Notes: generated by a model not told the origin, from the sequence alone. DNA of 64,000 nt from Alistipes sp. CAG:435 (GCA_000433355.1 FR893161.1:1-64000); one strand, 5' to 3'. Shown: positions 36,208-45,068, counted from the stretch's first letter. A program made the numbers and translations.

Positions 36208-37074
36208 TTATTCAGTTACAGGGCATTTAACAGCTGATGAGTCAGAGCAGCATCCAGCCTCGGAAGACTCCGAGCAGCAAGGTTTCGAGCCGTCGCACTC
36301 ACCACCGTTTCCGCCGCAGCACTCCTTGGCCGGAGCCGCTGAGGAAAGGAACGGAGCGTAGGCCTTGAGCCAGAACGCGATGGCCTCACCGAGACCCTTG
36401 CTGGTCATTGTCGCGCCGGTGATGGCGTCAACCGAGCTGTTCTCATCGGCAGATGTGCCAACCTTGACGACACTGAACACCGGATCAGAGGCCACATTCA
36501 CCTTCTTGCCGATGAACTCGGCCCTGAAAGACGGATCGTCCTTGATCTTGGCGCCGAGACCAGGAGTCTCGCTGTCGTGATCGAAGTAAGCGCCCACGAT
36601 TGTCTGAAGATCCTCGTCCAGAGCGATGTAGCCCCAGATAGGTCCCCAAAGACCAGCGCCATAGACAGGGACGACAGTGACAGACTTTCCATCCTTGTTG
36701 AATACATAGACCGGAAGGTCAGCGGCGTCGGAGCCGTCCTTGATGTTCTTGTTCTGAGCCTTGAGACCATCCTGAAGCTCGATGCTCTTGACCTCTGTAT
36801 TGAGGTCACGGACCTTCTCGCCTTTCAGGTTGATGGTGTAGGCTTCCTTGATGTTCTGTGAATATGCTTCCAGAACCTTGTCGTTACCCATAGCGCTGCA
36901 CTCGTCCTTTGTGTAGAACTGTGCGGCAGTCAGCATCTGGCTGATGGTCTCGGCCTTGATGTTGGCGTCCTGCTTTGGTTTGAGCGTCATAGCCACAAAG
37001 GCGAGAATCGCTGCGACAAGGGCCACGACAATAGTCGTGTAGATTACTGTGTATGCGTTACCGTTAGTATTCAT
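36208..37074 (-). CDS. nqrC: Na+-translocating NADH:quinone reductase subunit C with Cys-rich tail
   Basis: 288 residues: one N-terminal helix and a periplasmic FMN-binding domain. DAITGATMTSKG holds the Thr that carries covalently bound FMN. Odd: after the normal end of the domain (about residue 250) there is a tail of about 38 residues with eight cysteines in CC/C patterns (AKECCGGNGGECDG..., KPCCSES, GCCSDSS, KCPVTE). I know of no such tail in the Vibrio protein. It would face the periplasm and could bind metal or form disulfides. Confidence 0.95.
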   Translation of the reverse strand: MNTNGNAYTVIYTTIVVALVAAILAFVAMTLKPKQDANIKAETISQMLTAAQFYTKDECSAMGNDKVLEAYSQNIKEAYTINLKGEKVRDLNTEVKSIELQDGLKAQNKNIKDGSDAADLPVYVFNKDGKSVTVVPVYGAGLWGPIWGYIALDEDLQTIVGAYFDHDSETPGLGAKIKDDPSFRAEFIGKKVNVASDPVFSVVKVGTSADENSSVDAITGATMTSKGLGEAIAFWLKAYAPFLSSAAPAKECCGGNGGECDGSKPCCSESSEAGCCSDSSAVKCPVTE

Positions 37075-37086
37075 ATTCCTTGATGA

Positions 37087-38229
37087 TTAAGCGATTGTAA
37101 CCTTTTTTGCTCTTCTGCCCGTAGCGGCTGATGTCACATAGTGGTCGATCAGCGGAGCGAAGGTGTTCATAAGGAGGATGGCCAGCATCATACCCTCGGC
37201 GTAGCCTGGGTTGAAGAGTCTGACTACCACGCAGAGAGCGCCGATGAGGAATCCGTAGATCCACTTGCCGGTCTCTGTCTGGGCTGAGGTGACAGGGTCG
37301 GTCGCCATAAAGACTGTACCGAAAGCGAAACCACCCATAACAAGCTGATAGTAAGCAGGAACGTCAGTCACTCCACCGACATTGCCGAGCCAGCCTACGA
37401 GAAGGGCGCCAGCCACGGATGAAACCATGATCTTCCAGCTTGCGACACCTGTCCAGATGAGGATGACGGCACCGATGAGGATAGCGATCACGGAAGTCTC
37501 GCCGACAGAGCCAGGGATGATTCCGGAGAACATATTCCAGAAGCTGTAGCCGGCATTGTTGATGGCCTCAAGGGCACCCTGTCCCTCTGTAAGATAAGAA
37601 AGAGGTGTGGCGCCAGAGATGGCGTCAGCTCCGCAGCGACGCGCTACCCAAACCTCTGATCCAGACATTGAGATAGGATAAGAGAAGAACAGGAAGGCGC
37701 GGCAGAGGAGCGCAGGGTTCAGGAAGTTCATTCCCGTGCCGCCGAACACTTCCTTACCGAATATTACCGCGAAAGCCACCGCGATGGCAAGCATCCAAAG
37801 CGGAACGTCCACAGGAACGATCAGCGGAATGAGCATACCGGAAACGAGGTAACCCTCATTCACCTCCTCGCCCTTGATCTGGGCTGAGGCGAACTCGATG
37901 CCGAGACCCACGATGTAGGAGACAAGGTAGAGAGGGAGAACCTTCAGAAGTCCCCAGAAGAACTGGTTCCAGAATCCCGGAAGGTCTCCGACCGCGAGAT
38001 TGTGCTGGTAGCCGACATTCCACATACCGAACAGAGCGGCAGGAACAACAGCCAGCACGACGATGATCATAATTCTCTTGATGTCAACGGCATCCCTGAT
38101 GTGAGTGCCCTTGGCGGTCACTGTCGCAGGGACGCGGAGGAAGGTGTCAAAGGCATCCCAGGTAGAATGCAGCCACCCCAACTTACCGCCTTTCTCGAAA
38201 AGGCCTGGTTTTACTGTGTTTTCTTCCAT
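37087..38229 (-). CDS. nqrB: Na+-translocating NADH:quinone reductase subunit B
   Basis: 380 residues with about ten membrane helices. DAISGATPLSYL contains the Thr for the second covalent FMN; the riboflavin site region follows. Slightly shorter than Vibrio NqrB (about 415). Overall match to family is clear. 12 nt to nqrC and to nqrA. Confidence 0.96.
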   Translation of the reverse strand: MEENTVKPGLFEKGGKLGWLHSTWDAFDTFLRVPATVTAKGTHIRDAVDIKRIMIIVVLAVVPAALFGMWNVGYQHNLAVGDLPGFWNQFFWGLLKVLPLYLVSYIVGLGIEFASAQIKGEEVNEGYLVSGMLIPLIVPVDVPLWMLAIAVAFAVIFGKEVFGGTGMNFLNPALLCRAFLFFSYPISMSGSEVWVARRCGADAISGATPLSYLTEGQGALEAINNAGYSFWNMFSGIIPGSVGETSVIAILIGAVILIWTGVASWKIMVSSVAGALLVGWLGNVGGVTDVPAYYQLVMGGFAFGTVFMATDPVTSAQTETGKWIYGFLIGALCVVVRLFNPGYAEGMMLAILLMNTFAPLIDHYVTSAATGRRAKKVTIA

Positions 38230-38241
38230 AGCGATAATCCT

Positions 38242-39585
38242 TTAAGCCATTTCCTTTATCATAAGGTCGATTCCCTTGGCGATGATAGCCTGGATGTCGT
38301 TCTTTGAAGGATCCACGAACTCGCACAGGGCGAAGTCCTCAGGAAGAACCTCATAGATACCGAACTGCTCCATCTTCTCGATGTCGCCGGCAAGGCAGGC
38401 CTTGATCAGATAGACAGGGAACAGATCCATAGGGAGAACCTTTGAATATACGTCTGAAACCACGAACGCGCGCACGCCGCCGTGGGTGTTGGTGTCCATA
38501 TTGTACTTCTTCTTAGGCAGAAGCCAGGAGAAGTAAGTCATAGAAGAGCTGAACTGATTGAACCTGAACGGTTTCGCCCATCCGAGCACTTCCCTTTCAC
38601 GGCCTTCCTTGATCAGAGAGACCTGATTGTCGAAGAATCCGAGGTAACCGTCCTCGCCGACATTCTCGCCGGAAAGCACGTCTCCGCTGATGAAACGGGT
38701 CTCCACACTATTGTCATAGAATCCCTTGAGAGCCTTGATCGGCATTCCCGGAAGGGTAACGACATAAGAAGCGTCCTTGACAACCGGTCCGGTGACGGCC
38801 ACCTTGCGGGTAAGGTCGATCCTGCCGGTCTTGAAGAGCTTGCCGATGGCCGCGAGAGCGAGCAGGGACAGAGTCCAGACGGTCTCACCTTTCTTTATAG
38901 GAGAGATGTGGCTGATCTGCACACCAACATTTCCGGCCGGATGCTTCTTTCCGTTGACCGTGTGGACAGTCGCGTCGGTGAGTTTGGCGAAAGCCGAAGC
39001 ATCGCTGTTCACGCAGACGTGAACCTTGGCGAGCTTTGACACAGCCGTCACACCTGCCTGGATGGCGGCGACCTCATCCTTGAAGGCGAACTCAGCGTCA
39101 GCCGCAAGAGGGGCCGTCGAGAATGCGGACACGAAAATAGCCTTAGGTGTCAAAGCCGGATCGGCGATGATTCCATAAGGCCTCTGAATGATGAATGGCC
39201 ACAGACCGCTCTTGAGAAGGATGTCCTTCACCTCCTCGGCCTTCAGACCGGAAGGATTCTTGGCTCCGAAATCGACGGCCTCATTGGCGCCGTCAGCCTT
39301 CACGAGCACAGCGAGGAGTTTCCTCTTCTCTCCCCTGACGATTCCCTGAACCGTTCCGCTCACCGGAGAGGTCAGGAGAATGTCCTGGTGCTGTTTGTCT
39401 GCCAAAACAGGGGATCCTGCCAGAACCTTGTCACCTTCCTTCACGAGAAGTCTCGGGGAGAACCCCTTGAAATCCGTCGGTTTAATGGCAACTGTGTCAG
39501 GCACGATCGTCTTCTTTGCTTCTAGGGCCGCCACTCCGCTGATCGGAATGTTCAGACCCTTTTTCAAATCGATGATGTTTGACAT
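38242..39585 (-). CDS. nqrA: Na+-translocating NADH:quinone reductase subunit A
   Basis: 447 residues from ATG 39585 (MSNIIDLKKGLNIPISG); the frame upstream is open for 19 codons but lies across the promoter. Cytoplasmic subunit that binds quinone; biotin-lipoyl-like N terminus (VKEGDKVLAGSPVLADK). First gene of nqrABCDEF. Confidence 0.96.
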   Translation of the reverse strand: MSNIIDLKKGLNIPISGVAALEAKKTIVPDTVAIKPTDFKGFSPRLLVKEGDKVLAGSPVLADKQHQDILLTSPVSGTVQGIVRGEKRKLLAVLVKADGANEAVDFGAKNPSGLKAEEVKDILLKSGLWPFIIQRPYGIIADPALTPKAIFVSAFSTAPLAADAEFAFKDEVAAIQAGVTAVSKLAKVHVCVNSDASAFAKLTDATVHTVNGKKHPAGNVGVQISHISPIKKGETVWTLSLLALAAIGKLFKTGRIDLTRKVAVTGPVVKDASYVVTLPGMPIKALKGFYDNSVETRFISGDVLSGENVGEDGYLGFFDNQVSLIKEGREREVLGWAKPFRFNQFSSSMTYFSWLLPKKKYNMDTNTHGGVRAFVVSDVYSKVLPMDLFPVYLIKACLAGDIEKMEQFGIYEVLPEDFALCEFVDPSKNDIQAIIAKGIDLMIKEMA

Positions 39586-39630
39586 ATAAATAGTGTTGAT
39601 TGTAATTACAACCGTATATTTTACAACTTG

Positions 39631-39638
39631 CAAATATA
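39631..39638 (-). promoter_or_regulatory. -7 box for the nqr operon
   Basis: TATATTTG on the minus strand, 45 nt upstream of nqrA. Confidence 0.65.
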
Positions 39639-39739
39639 GCAATTATCCACGCAATTCCGAAAAACATCTTGAACATATTGCAGTTGTCGTGTCAGGCAGT
39701 TGCGTTCTGTAAAATCTTGACTGTATGTGTGGATTTAAC

Positions 39740-42304
39740 TTACAAAACACGCATCTTGGCGTACTTGAGCAGGAGAAGTTTCTCGCCGTAGTGGTCAAAT
39801 GTGATCTTGGCCTTGAGGTCGGGGGCGTCACCGGTGATCTCAAGGATCTTGCCTTGGCCGAAGCGGTTGTGCTCAATCCGTTGGCCGACCTTGAAATCGG
39901 TCATCGGGGCTGGAACGAAATCGGTGTCGGAAATCTTAGGGGGCAGCGGACGGTTTCTCAAGGCCTCGATCTTGGAGGCGGTGTCGGAGAGCCTTGGAGC
40001 GGAGGCTGGCTTACGCTCGTACCTGACGCTGCCGGAAGAACCGTAGGAATTGCCGCCGCCCATTCCGTACTTGTTTGCGGGACGGTTTTCACCTCCGAAC
40101 CGGCCAGAGGAACCGTTGCCATAAGCACCAGAAGAGCGTCCGGAACCGTATGAACCACCCGGAAAACGCCCGGAGCCGCTTCCGGAGCCATTCCCGGAAC
40201 CGAATCCTCGTGAGCCGAACCCACCGAAATCCTCGAAATCCAGAGAATCATCATCCGAGAAATTATCGTTCCTAAGAGGGTTGGCGATGTATTTGGTGTC
40301 GATCTCCTTGATGAAACGGCTCGGGGAATTGGACTCGTGCTTGCCGTTGCGCATCCTGGTGTTGGCGAACGAAAGGCAGACGGCCTTCTTCGCCCTTGTG
40401 ATGGCCACATAGAACAGACGACGCTCCTCCTCTATCTCGGCGGGAGAAATAAGCATCCCGCCAGACGGGAATATGTTCTCCTCCAAACCGGCCACGAAAA
40501 CGTACGGAAACTCCAGACCTTTCGCTGAGTGCACGGTCATCAGGGCTATCTTGTTGTTCGTGTCCTCCTCGTCCTCGACATCCACGTTGGACAGCAGGGA
40601 AATATTCTCCAGGAACGCCCCCAAAGTGAAAACAGGATATTCAACCTCGGAATCATCCTCGGCCTCACCTTCCGCCAGAAGGTCGCGGAAATAGCTTTCC
40701 CTCTGCTCCTCAATGAAATGGGTGACGCTGTTGATGAGTTCCTCGACATTGGAAGCCCTTGACTGAGCCTCGATCGACGGGTCGTTCTTAAAGAATGCGT
40801 ACAGCCCGCAGGCGTTGGAAATCCCGAGAGCCAACTCGTCAGCGTTGGTGGTGGCCTCTTTGGCGGCGAACCCGTTGATCATCTCACAGAAAGAGCGTAT
40901 CTTCGCCACGGCCGCCGGCTTGAGACCGTAGTCCGCGAACTTCTCTGAACATGCCGCCTTGAACAGCGAGCATTTCAGGTCGAACGCCATAGCTGCCAAT
41001 GCGTTGAGCGATGTGTCACCGATTCCTCTTGCCGGAGTGTTCACAATCCTCTTGAACGACTCGTCATCGTTGACATTCACGACCAGCTTCAGGTACGCCA
41101 TCATATCCTTGACCTCGGCCCTGTCGAAGAACGAGTTGCCGGAGTAGATCATATACGGCAGGTTTCTCTTCCTCAAAGCCTCCTCCAAGGCTCTTGACTG
41201 GGAATTGGTTCTGTAAAGGATCGCGAAATCCTGGTACTTGGCGTGGTCGGACTGCATCCTTTCCACAATCTCCGAGGCGATGGTGATTGCCTCGTCCTGC
41301 TCGGACCAGCTCTTCAGAAGGCGGATCTTCTCGCCCTCCTCACCAACGGCGACACAGGTTTTTGGAATCCTGTTCTCGTTCTTGGCTATCAATGAGTTGG
41401 CGGCGTTCACGATGTTCGCCGTCGAGCGGTAATTCCTCTCCAGGCGGAATATCCGGCACTCTGGGTAATCTTTCTTGAAATTAAGAATATTCTCGATCTT
41501 CGCTCCTCGGAAAGCGTAGATGGACTGCGAGTCGTCACCCACAACGCAGAGGTTGCGGTGCTTCTTCGTCAACTTCTTCAGGATCAGATACTGGGCGAAG
41601 TTCGTGTCCTGGTACTCATCCACAAGATAGTAGTCGAACCGGGACGCGATCGCATCCTTGGCCTCGGGAAAATCCCGAAGCAATATATTCATATTCAGTA
41701 ATATGTCATCGAAGTCCATCACCCCCGAGTTCTTGCACTTCTCGGCGTAGCGGGAGTAGATGTCGCATATTCTTGGCTTCCGGGCGTGCGTGTCGTTGAT
41801 GATCGCCTGCTGGTTGTTCCGGTAGGCGGTGGCTGTGATGAGGTTGTTCTTGGCCATTGATATTCTTGACAGCACATCCTTCGGCTTGTAAACCTTTTCG
41901 TCCAGCCCAAGCTCCTTTATGCAGGCCTTTATGCCGCTCACCGAATCGCTGGTGTCGTAGATGGTGAAAGTGGAAGGGTAGCCGAGCAAGGCGGCATATT
42001 CCCTTAGAAATCTTATGAATATGGAGTGGAAGGTTCCCATAAAGAGCCTTCTGGCCTTCCGATCTCCGACCATCACGGCGATCCTTTCCTTCATCTCCGT
42101 GGCGGCCTTCTTCGTGAAGGTCAGGGCCATAATCCGTGCCGGATCGCACCCCCTCTCCAGAATGTAGGCGATCCTGCTCGTCAACACCCTTGTCTTACCA
42201 GATCCCGCACCAGCCACAATCAGCACCGGTCCGTCCACACTGCCGACCGCCTTCTTCTGCTCAGCGTTCAGCCCTTCAAAAATAGCGCTTTCGTACTTTT
42301 CCAT
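39740..42304 (-). CDS. UvrD/PcrA-type superfamily 1 DNA helicase
   Basis: 854 residues from ATG 42304. Walker A GAGSGKT, Walker B DEYQDTN, motif III GDDSQSIYAFRGA, motif IV RNYRS, and motif VI VAITRAKKAV are all present. A long Gly/Ser/Arg-rich linker (about 695-760; GFGSGNGSGSGSGRFPGG) precedes a C-terminal Tudor-like domain (VGQRIEHNRFGQGKILEI) that in PcrA binds RNA polymerase. 3'-5' helicase for nucleotide excision and mismatch repair and for removal of stalled polymerase. Single gene. Confidence 0.93.
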   Translation of the reverse strand: MEKYESAIFEGLNAEQKKAVGSVDGPVLIVAGAGSGKTRVLTSRIAYILERGCDPARIMALTFTKKAATEMKERIAVMVGDRKARRLFMGTFHSIFIRFLREYAALLGYPSTFTIYDTSDSVSGIKACIKELGLDEKVYKPKDVLSRISMAKNNLITATAYRNNQQAIINDTHARKPRICDIYSRYAEKCKNSGVMDFDDILLNMNILLRDFPEAKDAIASRFDYYLVDEYQDTNFAQYLILKKLTKKHRNLCVVGDDSQSIYAFRGAKIENILNFKKDYPECRIFRLERNYRSTANIVNAANSLIAKNENRIPKTCVAVGEEGEKIRLLKSWSEQDEAITIASEIVERMQSDHAKYQDFAILYRTNSQSRALEEALRKRNLPYMIYSGNSFFDRAEVKDMMAYLKLVVNVNDDESFKRIVNTPARGIGDTSLNALAAMAFDLKCSLFKAACSEKFADYGLKPAAVAKIRSFCEMINGFAAKEATTNADELALGISNACGLYAFFKNDPSIEAQSRASNVEELINSVTHFIEEQRESYFRDLLAEGEAEDDSEVEYPVFTLGAFLENISLLSNVDVEDEEDTNNKIALMTVHSAKGLEFPYVFVAGLEENIFPSGGMLISPAEIEEERRLFYVAITRAKKAVCLSFANTRMRNGKHESNSPSRFIKEIDTKYIANPLRNDNFSDDDSLDFEDFGGFGSRGFGSGNGSGSGSGRFPGGSYGSGRSSGAYGNGSSGRFGGENRPANKYGMGGGNSYGSSGSVRYERKPASAPRLSDTASKIEALRNRPLPPKISDTDFVPAPMTDFKVGQRIEHNRFGQGKILEITGDAPDLKAKITFDHYGEKLLLLKYAKMRVL

Positions 42305-42376
42305 ATCAGGCACGAAATTACGGAAATTTTCCCAATACTGAGTAAAGAATATATTGGTGGTTATATTCCGTTTTTT

Positions 42377-44647
42377 CTACCCGTTAAGCAGCTCGCTTAC
42401 CTCAGCCGGATTCAATGCCCATTCATAAGTGTAGATTTCATCAGCCTCATCGGCGGACTCAACCCGTCTCAGGTTCTGTCCTTTGGCTTTCATATCAAGA
42501 AGCTCACCGATCGAGATCTTCTCTTCCAGTCGATGCAGGATCGCTTCAATCGATTCGCTGTCAGCGTTGTGGATAATCTGGGATGTGAACGCCATCTCAA
42601 GCCAGACGATTTCACGCTTCGCGACATCAAGAACGCCGAACACCAGTCCCTTGGACAAATTTCCTTCGCTGATGCGGACCAAGTGCTGGACACACGAAGG
42701 ATCATACGCCACACCTTTTCTCTTAGAGATTTTCATTGGATACGCAGAATCCATCCAGCCAACGACGAGGTTGGGTGTTAGTGAACCGCAAGAGTAGGCA
42801 TTGCAAGTGAAAGTCACATACTTAGCGCCTTCCGCCTCTAATTCCGGGAGAGAAAGTTCTATATATTCAGCGGTGCCGACCATTTCCGGAATCTCACGAA
42901 TATCACCGGAGTGCTTTGCTCCAGGGCAAGTCAGGTTTCCGAAGTAGCAGTAGTCGGTCTTCCCATCCGGCAAAGCTATCCGGCAGCTCAAATCCATATC
43001 GAGGGGCTGGGAATGCAAACCTTTCCCCCACTGAAGGAACAAGCGTACGGTTTCTCCCTCTACAGGAAAGCGAGTGCCCATCAAGGCGCAGGAGGTGTCC
43101 TGAACGGTTGACGTACGGTCGCCGACGCTTACTGGTATTCTGTAAAGGGCCGGATCAATGAATATGGACTTCGCCTCGGTTTTCTTTGAGGCGAAACGAC
43201 GTTCCATAGAGGACTTGTAGATTTCATTGACACCCTTGATCATCTCTTTTCTGGCCTCTTCATCGTATAGGGTAAGCAGCTTGTTGGCCTCGATACGGTG
43301 GGTAACACCAGTGATCGGGTGTGCGACACGCGCTCCCTTAACATCAAAATATGTCTCGGCGGCATTGCCTAATGACAGCAGCAGTCGCGCCGGAAGCCTG
43401 TCTGCCACTTCGTTGAAAGCGGCCAATGCCTTGTCGCTGCCAAACCTAAGCATAGTGGCAAACAGGCAACGGGCAAATAAGCCAGGTCGCTCCTTGAGTA
43501 ATTCAAGAGTCTTGTTGGCGTCATTCTCGGAACGCGCCTTGTCAACACGACCCTGCCAAGTGGAATATTCCTGCTTGTAGAATACGTCAAGGATGTCGGC
43601 AAGATGTTCCATACCCTCCTTGCGGGAGTATTCACCCAGACGGAGGGCACGGATCATACGTACCCACATACCGCGTTTCGGATTCATATTCTCTGCCGCA
43701 TGCATTGCTGTCATTGGAATGGCGTTCATCCATTTGGCTACGCGGAGACAGGTCTTGCGATCATATTTAAGCATCAGTTTCAGCTTCATATCCTTGGCTG
43801 CGTCCTTACCCTTGTCAAGCGGCCCCCACATATGATAGTACATCTTTCGGGCGTGGGCTACAAGGGTCTTCGGCTCGATGATCTGAATATGTCCGGTCTT
43901 CTCATACCAAAGATAACGAAGGATGTCAGCAGGGGTCTTCAGAAACGCGGAAGCCTCATCCGCTTTTCCCTGCTCCACCAAAGTCTTGGTGACAAGCATA
44001 GCGGTTTCCTTCATTGAAATGTTTGCGTCTGTAGGTAGAGGGTACTGGCCCAGAAGCGACTTCAGGGAATCGCTCTGCGTCGCATCCAACGGGGTTGCGG
44101 AAGACAGAAGGGAGGCAAAGACATTTCTAATGTCAGCATCTGTAAACAGCCTGAGTTCTTTCAACTTGCTGCCCTGACCTTTATAAACAAAGTCCGCTGT
44201 CTCGAACGGTGTCCCGCAGAATGGACAGCCATTGTAACGCTCTAACGGGAATGTTCCGTTTGGTATAAAGTGGCCACATTTCAGGGTTGTTCCCTTGAAT
44301 CCTGCCGCTTTCCCTCCAAAAATATTTGTGATACAGGTGAGAAGGTGATCCGCGCGAGATTCTCCTGTGGGTACGTCCCACCCCTTGACAAGAGAGGCCC
44401 AGTTCAGATTGACTCCCATCACATCATTGATGCACTCGGTGATTTCCGCGAGCGTATCCGCGGAAACCGCGTTAAGTGCGTGGAGCAGTTCCTCGCTCAC
44501 ACTGAAACCGTTCTCCTTCAATCGCGCCACGAACGCCATCACTGGAATTGTAGCCTCGGAATTCTTGTTGATGTCCTCGCGGTTGATGTCGAGGAACACC
44601 GCATGATAGCGCAAAGCGACTTTTGTCAAGGTCTTATTCATAGCCAT
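42377..44647 (-). CDS. Zinc-ribbon/RING-like protein with C-terminal TerD-like domain
   Basis: 756 residues (a second ATG is two codons in). Helical N-terminal part; treble-clef metal site with C124, H126, C141 and C144 (CGH...CPFCG), RING-like; helical middle region with KERPGLFARCLFATMLRFG and SKYF-like repeats; C-terminal part from about 534 has the TerD/CABP fold order (VRLFLQWG, DLSCRIALPDGK, YFGNLTCPGAKHSGDI, EYIELSLPEL, FGVLDVAKREIVWLEMAF). I think it belongs to the MXAN_6230/SCO0854 group of RING/TerD proteins, not experimentally characterised to my knowledge. Ter proteins act in stress and phage-related responses. No terB/C/E genes are nearby. The 390-nt leader holds a tRNA-like RNA and a second related module. 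Confidence 0.75.
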   Translation of the reverse strand: MAMNKTLTKVALRYHAVFLDINREDINKNSEATIPVMAFVARLKENGFSVSEELLHALNAVSADTLAEITECINDVMGVNLNWASLVKGWDVPTGESRADHLLTCITNIFGGKAAGFKGTTLKCGHFIPNGTFPLERYNGCPFCGTPFETADFVYKGQGSKLKELRLFTDADIRNVFASLLSSATPLDATQSDSLKSLLGQYPLPTDANISMKETAMLVTKTLVEQGKADEASAFLKTPADILRYLWYEKTGHIQIIEPKTLVAHARKMYYHMWGPLDKGKDAAKDMKLKLMLKYDRKTCLRVAKWMNAIPMTAMHAAENMNPKRGMWVRMIRALRLGEYSRKEGMEHLADILDVFYKQEYSTWQGRVDKARSENDANKTLELLKERPGLFARCLFATMLRFGSDKALAAFNEVADRLPARLLLSLGNAAETYFDVKGARVAHPITGVTHRIEANKLLTLYDEEARKEMIKGVNEIYKSSMERRFASKKTEAKSIFIDPALYRIPVSVGDRTSTVQDTSCALMGTRFPVEGETVRLFLQWGKGLHSQPLDMDLSCRIALPDGKTDYCYFGNLTCPGAKHSGDIREIPEMVGTAEYIELSLPELEAEGAKYVTFTCNAYSCGSLTPNLVVGWMDSAYPMKISKRKGVAYDPSCVQHLVRISEGNLSKGLVFGVLDVAKREIVWLEMAFTSQIIHNADSESIEAILHRLEEKISIGELLDMKAKGQNLRRVESADEADEIYTYEWALNPAEVSELLNG

Positions 44648-44667
44648 AATAAATTAAAAAGGTAATT

Positions 44668-44760
44668 GAGAAGCTGTCCTCCTGGTTGTTAGCCAGGCAA
44701 TAAGTGTCTGATGCCATAGAAGTAAGCTTCTCTTTGACCTTGTTGGTAGCAGGGCTACCG
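44668..44760 (-). ncRNA. Second leader module, diverged relative of the tRNA-like element
   Basis: On the minus strand, in order: hairpin GGTAG/CTACC, CAAGGTCAAA, GCTTACT, ATGG, TTATTG, and hairpin CCTGG-(7 nt)-CCAGG. The same motifs in the same order make up the core of the tRNA-like element upstream. An 8-bp pair GAGAAGCT/AGCTTCTC encloses most of it and competes with a local AGAAG-CTTA-CTTCT hairpin, so the leader may switch between two folds close to the start codon. Confidence 0.5.
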
Positions 44761-44803
44761 GATCTAATATTAATATGAGGAAATTGAATAGCTGATGAAG
44801 TCT

Positions 44804-44826
44804 CTTAATTCCGCTATGGAATTAAG
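44804..44826 (-). promoter_or_regulatory. Perfect 9-bp hairpin in the leader
   Basis: CTTAATTCC and GGAATTAAG with a 5-nt loop, between the tRNA-like element and the second module. No T run follows, so it is not an obvious terminator. Confidence 0.55.
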
Positions 44827-44871
44827 ATGAAAGAATCAGGAAGTAAGCCATCCTTGGTCCTCATAAAGTTG

Positions 44872-44963
44872 TGCCGCGGGCTGGACTCGAACCAGCAGTA
44901 ACCATTGATCGTAGTAAGCAGGCATTTTGACCTTGGCAGGTAATGAAGCTGCTAAACCGCGGC
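44872..44963 (-). ncRNA. tRNA-like RNA element with non-canonical core
   Basis: 92 nt on the minus strand. GCCGCGG and CCGCGGC give a perfect 7-bp acceptor stem with discriminator A; GCTGG-TTCGAGT-CCAGC is a perfect T arm with a standard T loop. The rest is not a tRNA: the D-like hairpin GCAG/CTGC lacks the GG dinucleotide in its loop, no 5-bp stem with a U33-type anticodon loop can be drawn around CAAGGTCAAAATG, and the variable part is long. It sits in the leader of the TerD-like gene, same strand, downstream of a -7 box. It may be a tRNA mimic, an RNA partner, or less likely a decayed tRNA. Confidence 0.65.
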
Positions 44964-45032
44964 GTGAAAAGTCTTATGACGATGAGCCCGTCAGCTCAGT
45001 ACATCGATGCGATTCCTTTCGGATTGCGGATG

Positions 45033-45040
45033 CAAAATTA
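45033..45040 (-). promoter_or_regulatory. -7 box for tRNA-like RNA and TerD-like gene
   Basis: TAATTTTG on the minus strand, about 70 nt upstream of the tRNA-like element. Just upstream, TACGCAA (45050-45056) and TTGCGTA (45062-45068) form an inverted repeat, a possible operator. Confidence 0.55.
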
Positions 45041-45068
45041 TACGCGAAGTACGCAACCTTTTTGCGTA

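Noticed and set aside
44872..44963. Element as an ordinary tRNA or as tmRNA
   Set aside because: Acceptor and T arm fit, but there is no D-loop GG, no anticodon arm with U33 and a purine 37, and at 92 nt it is far too short for tmRNA. It also lacks the 8-bp acceptor and UCA anticodon of tRNA-Sec.
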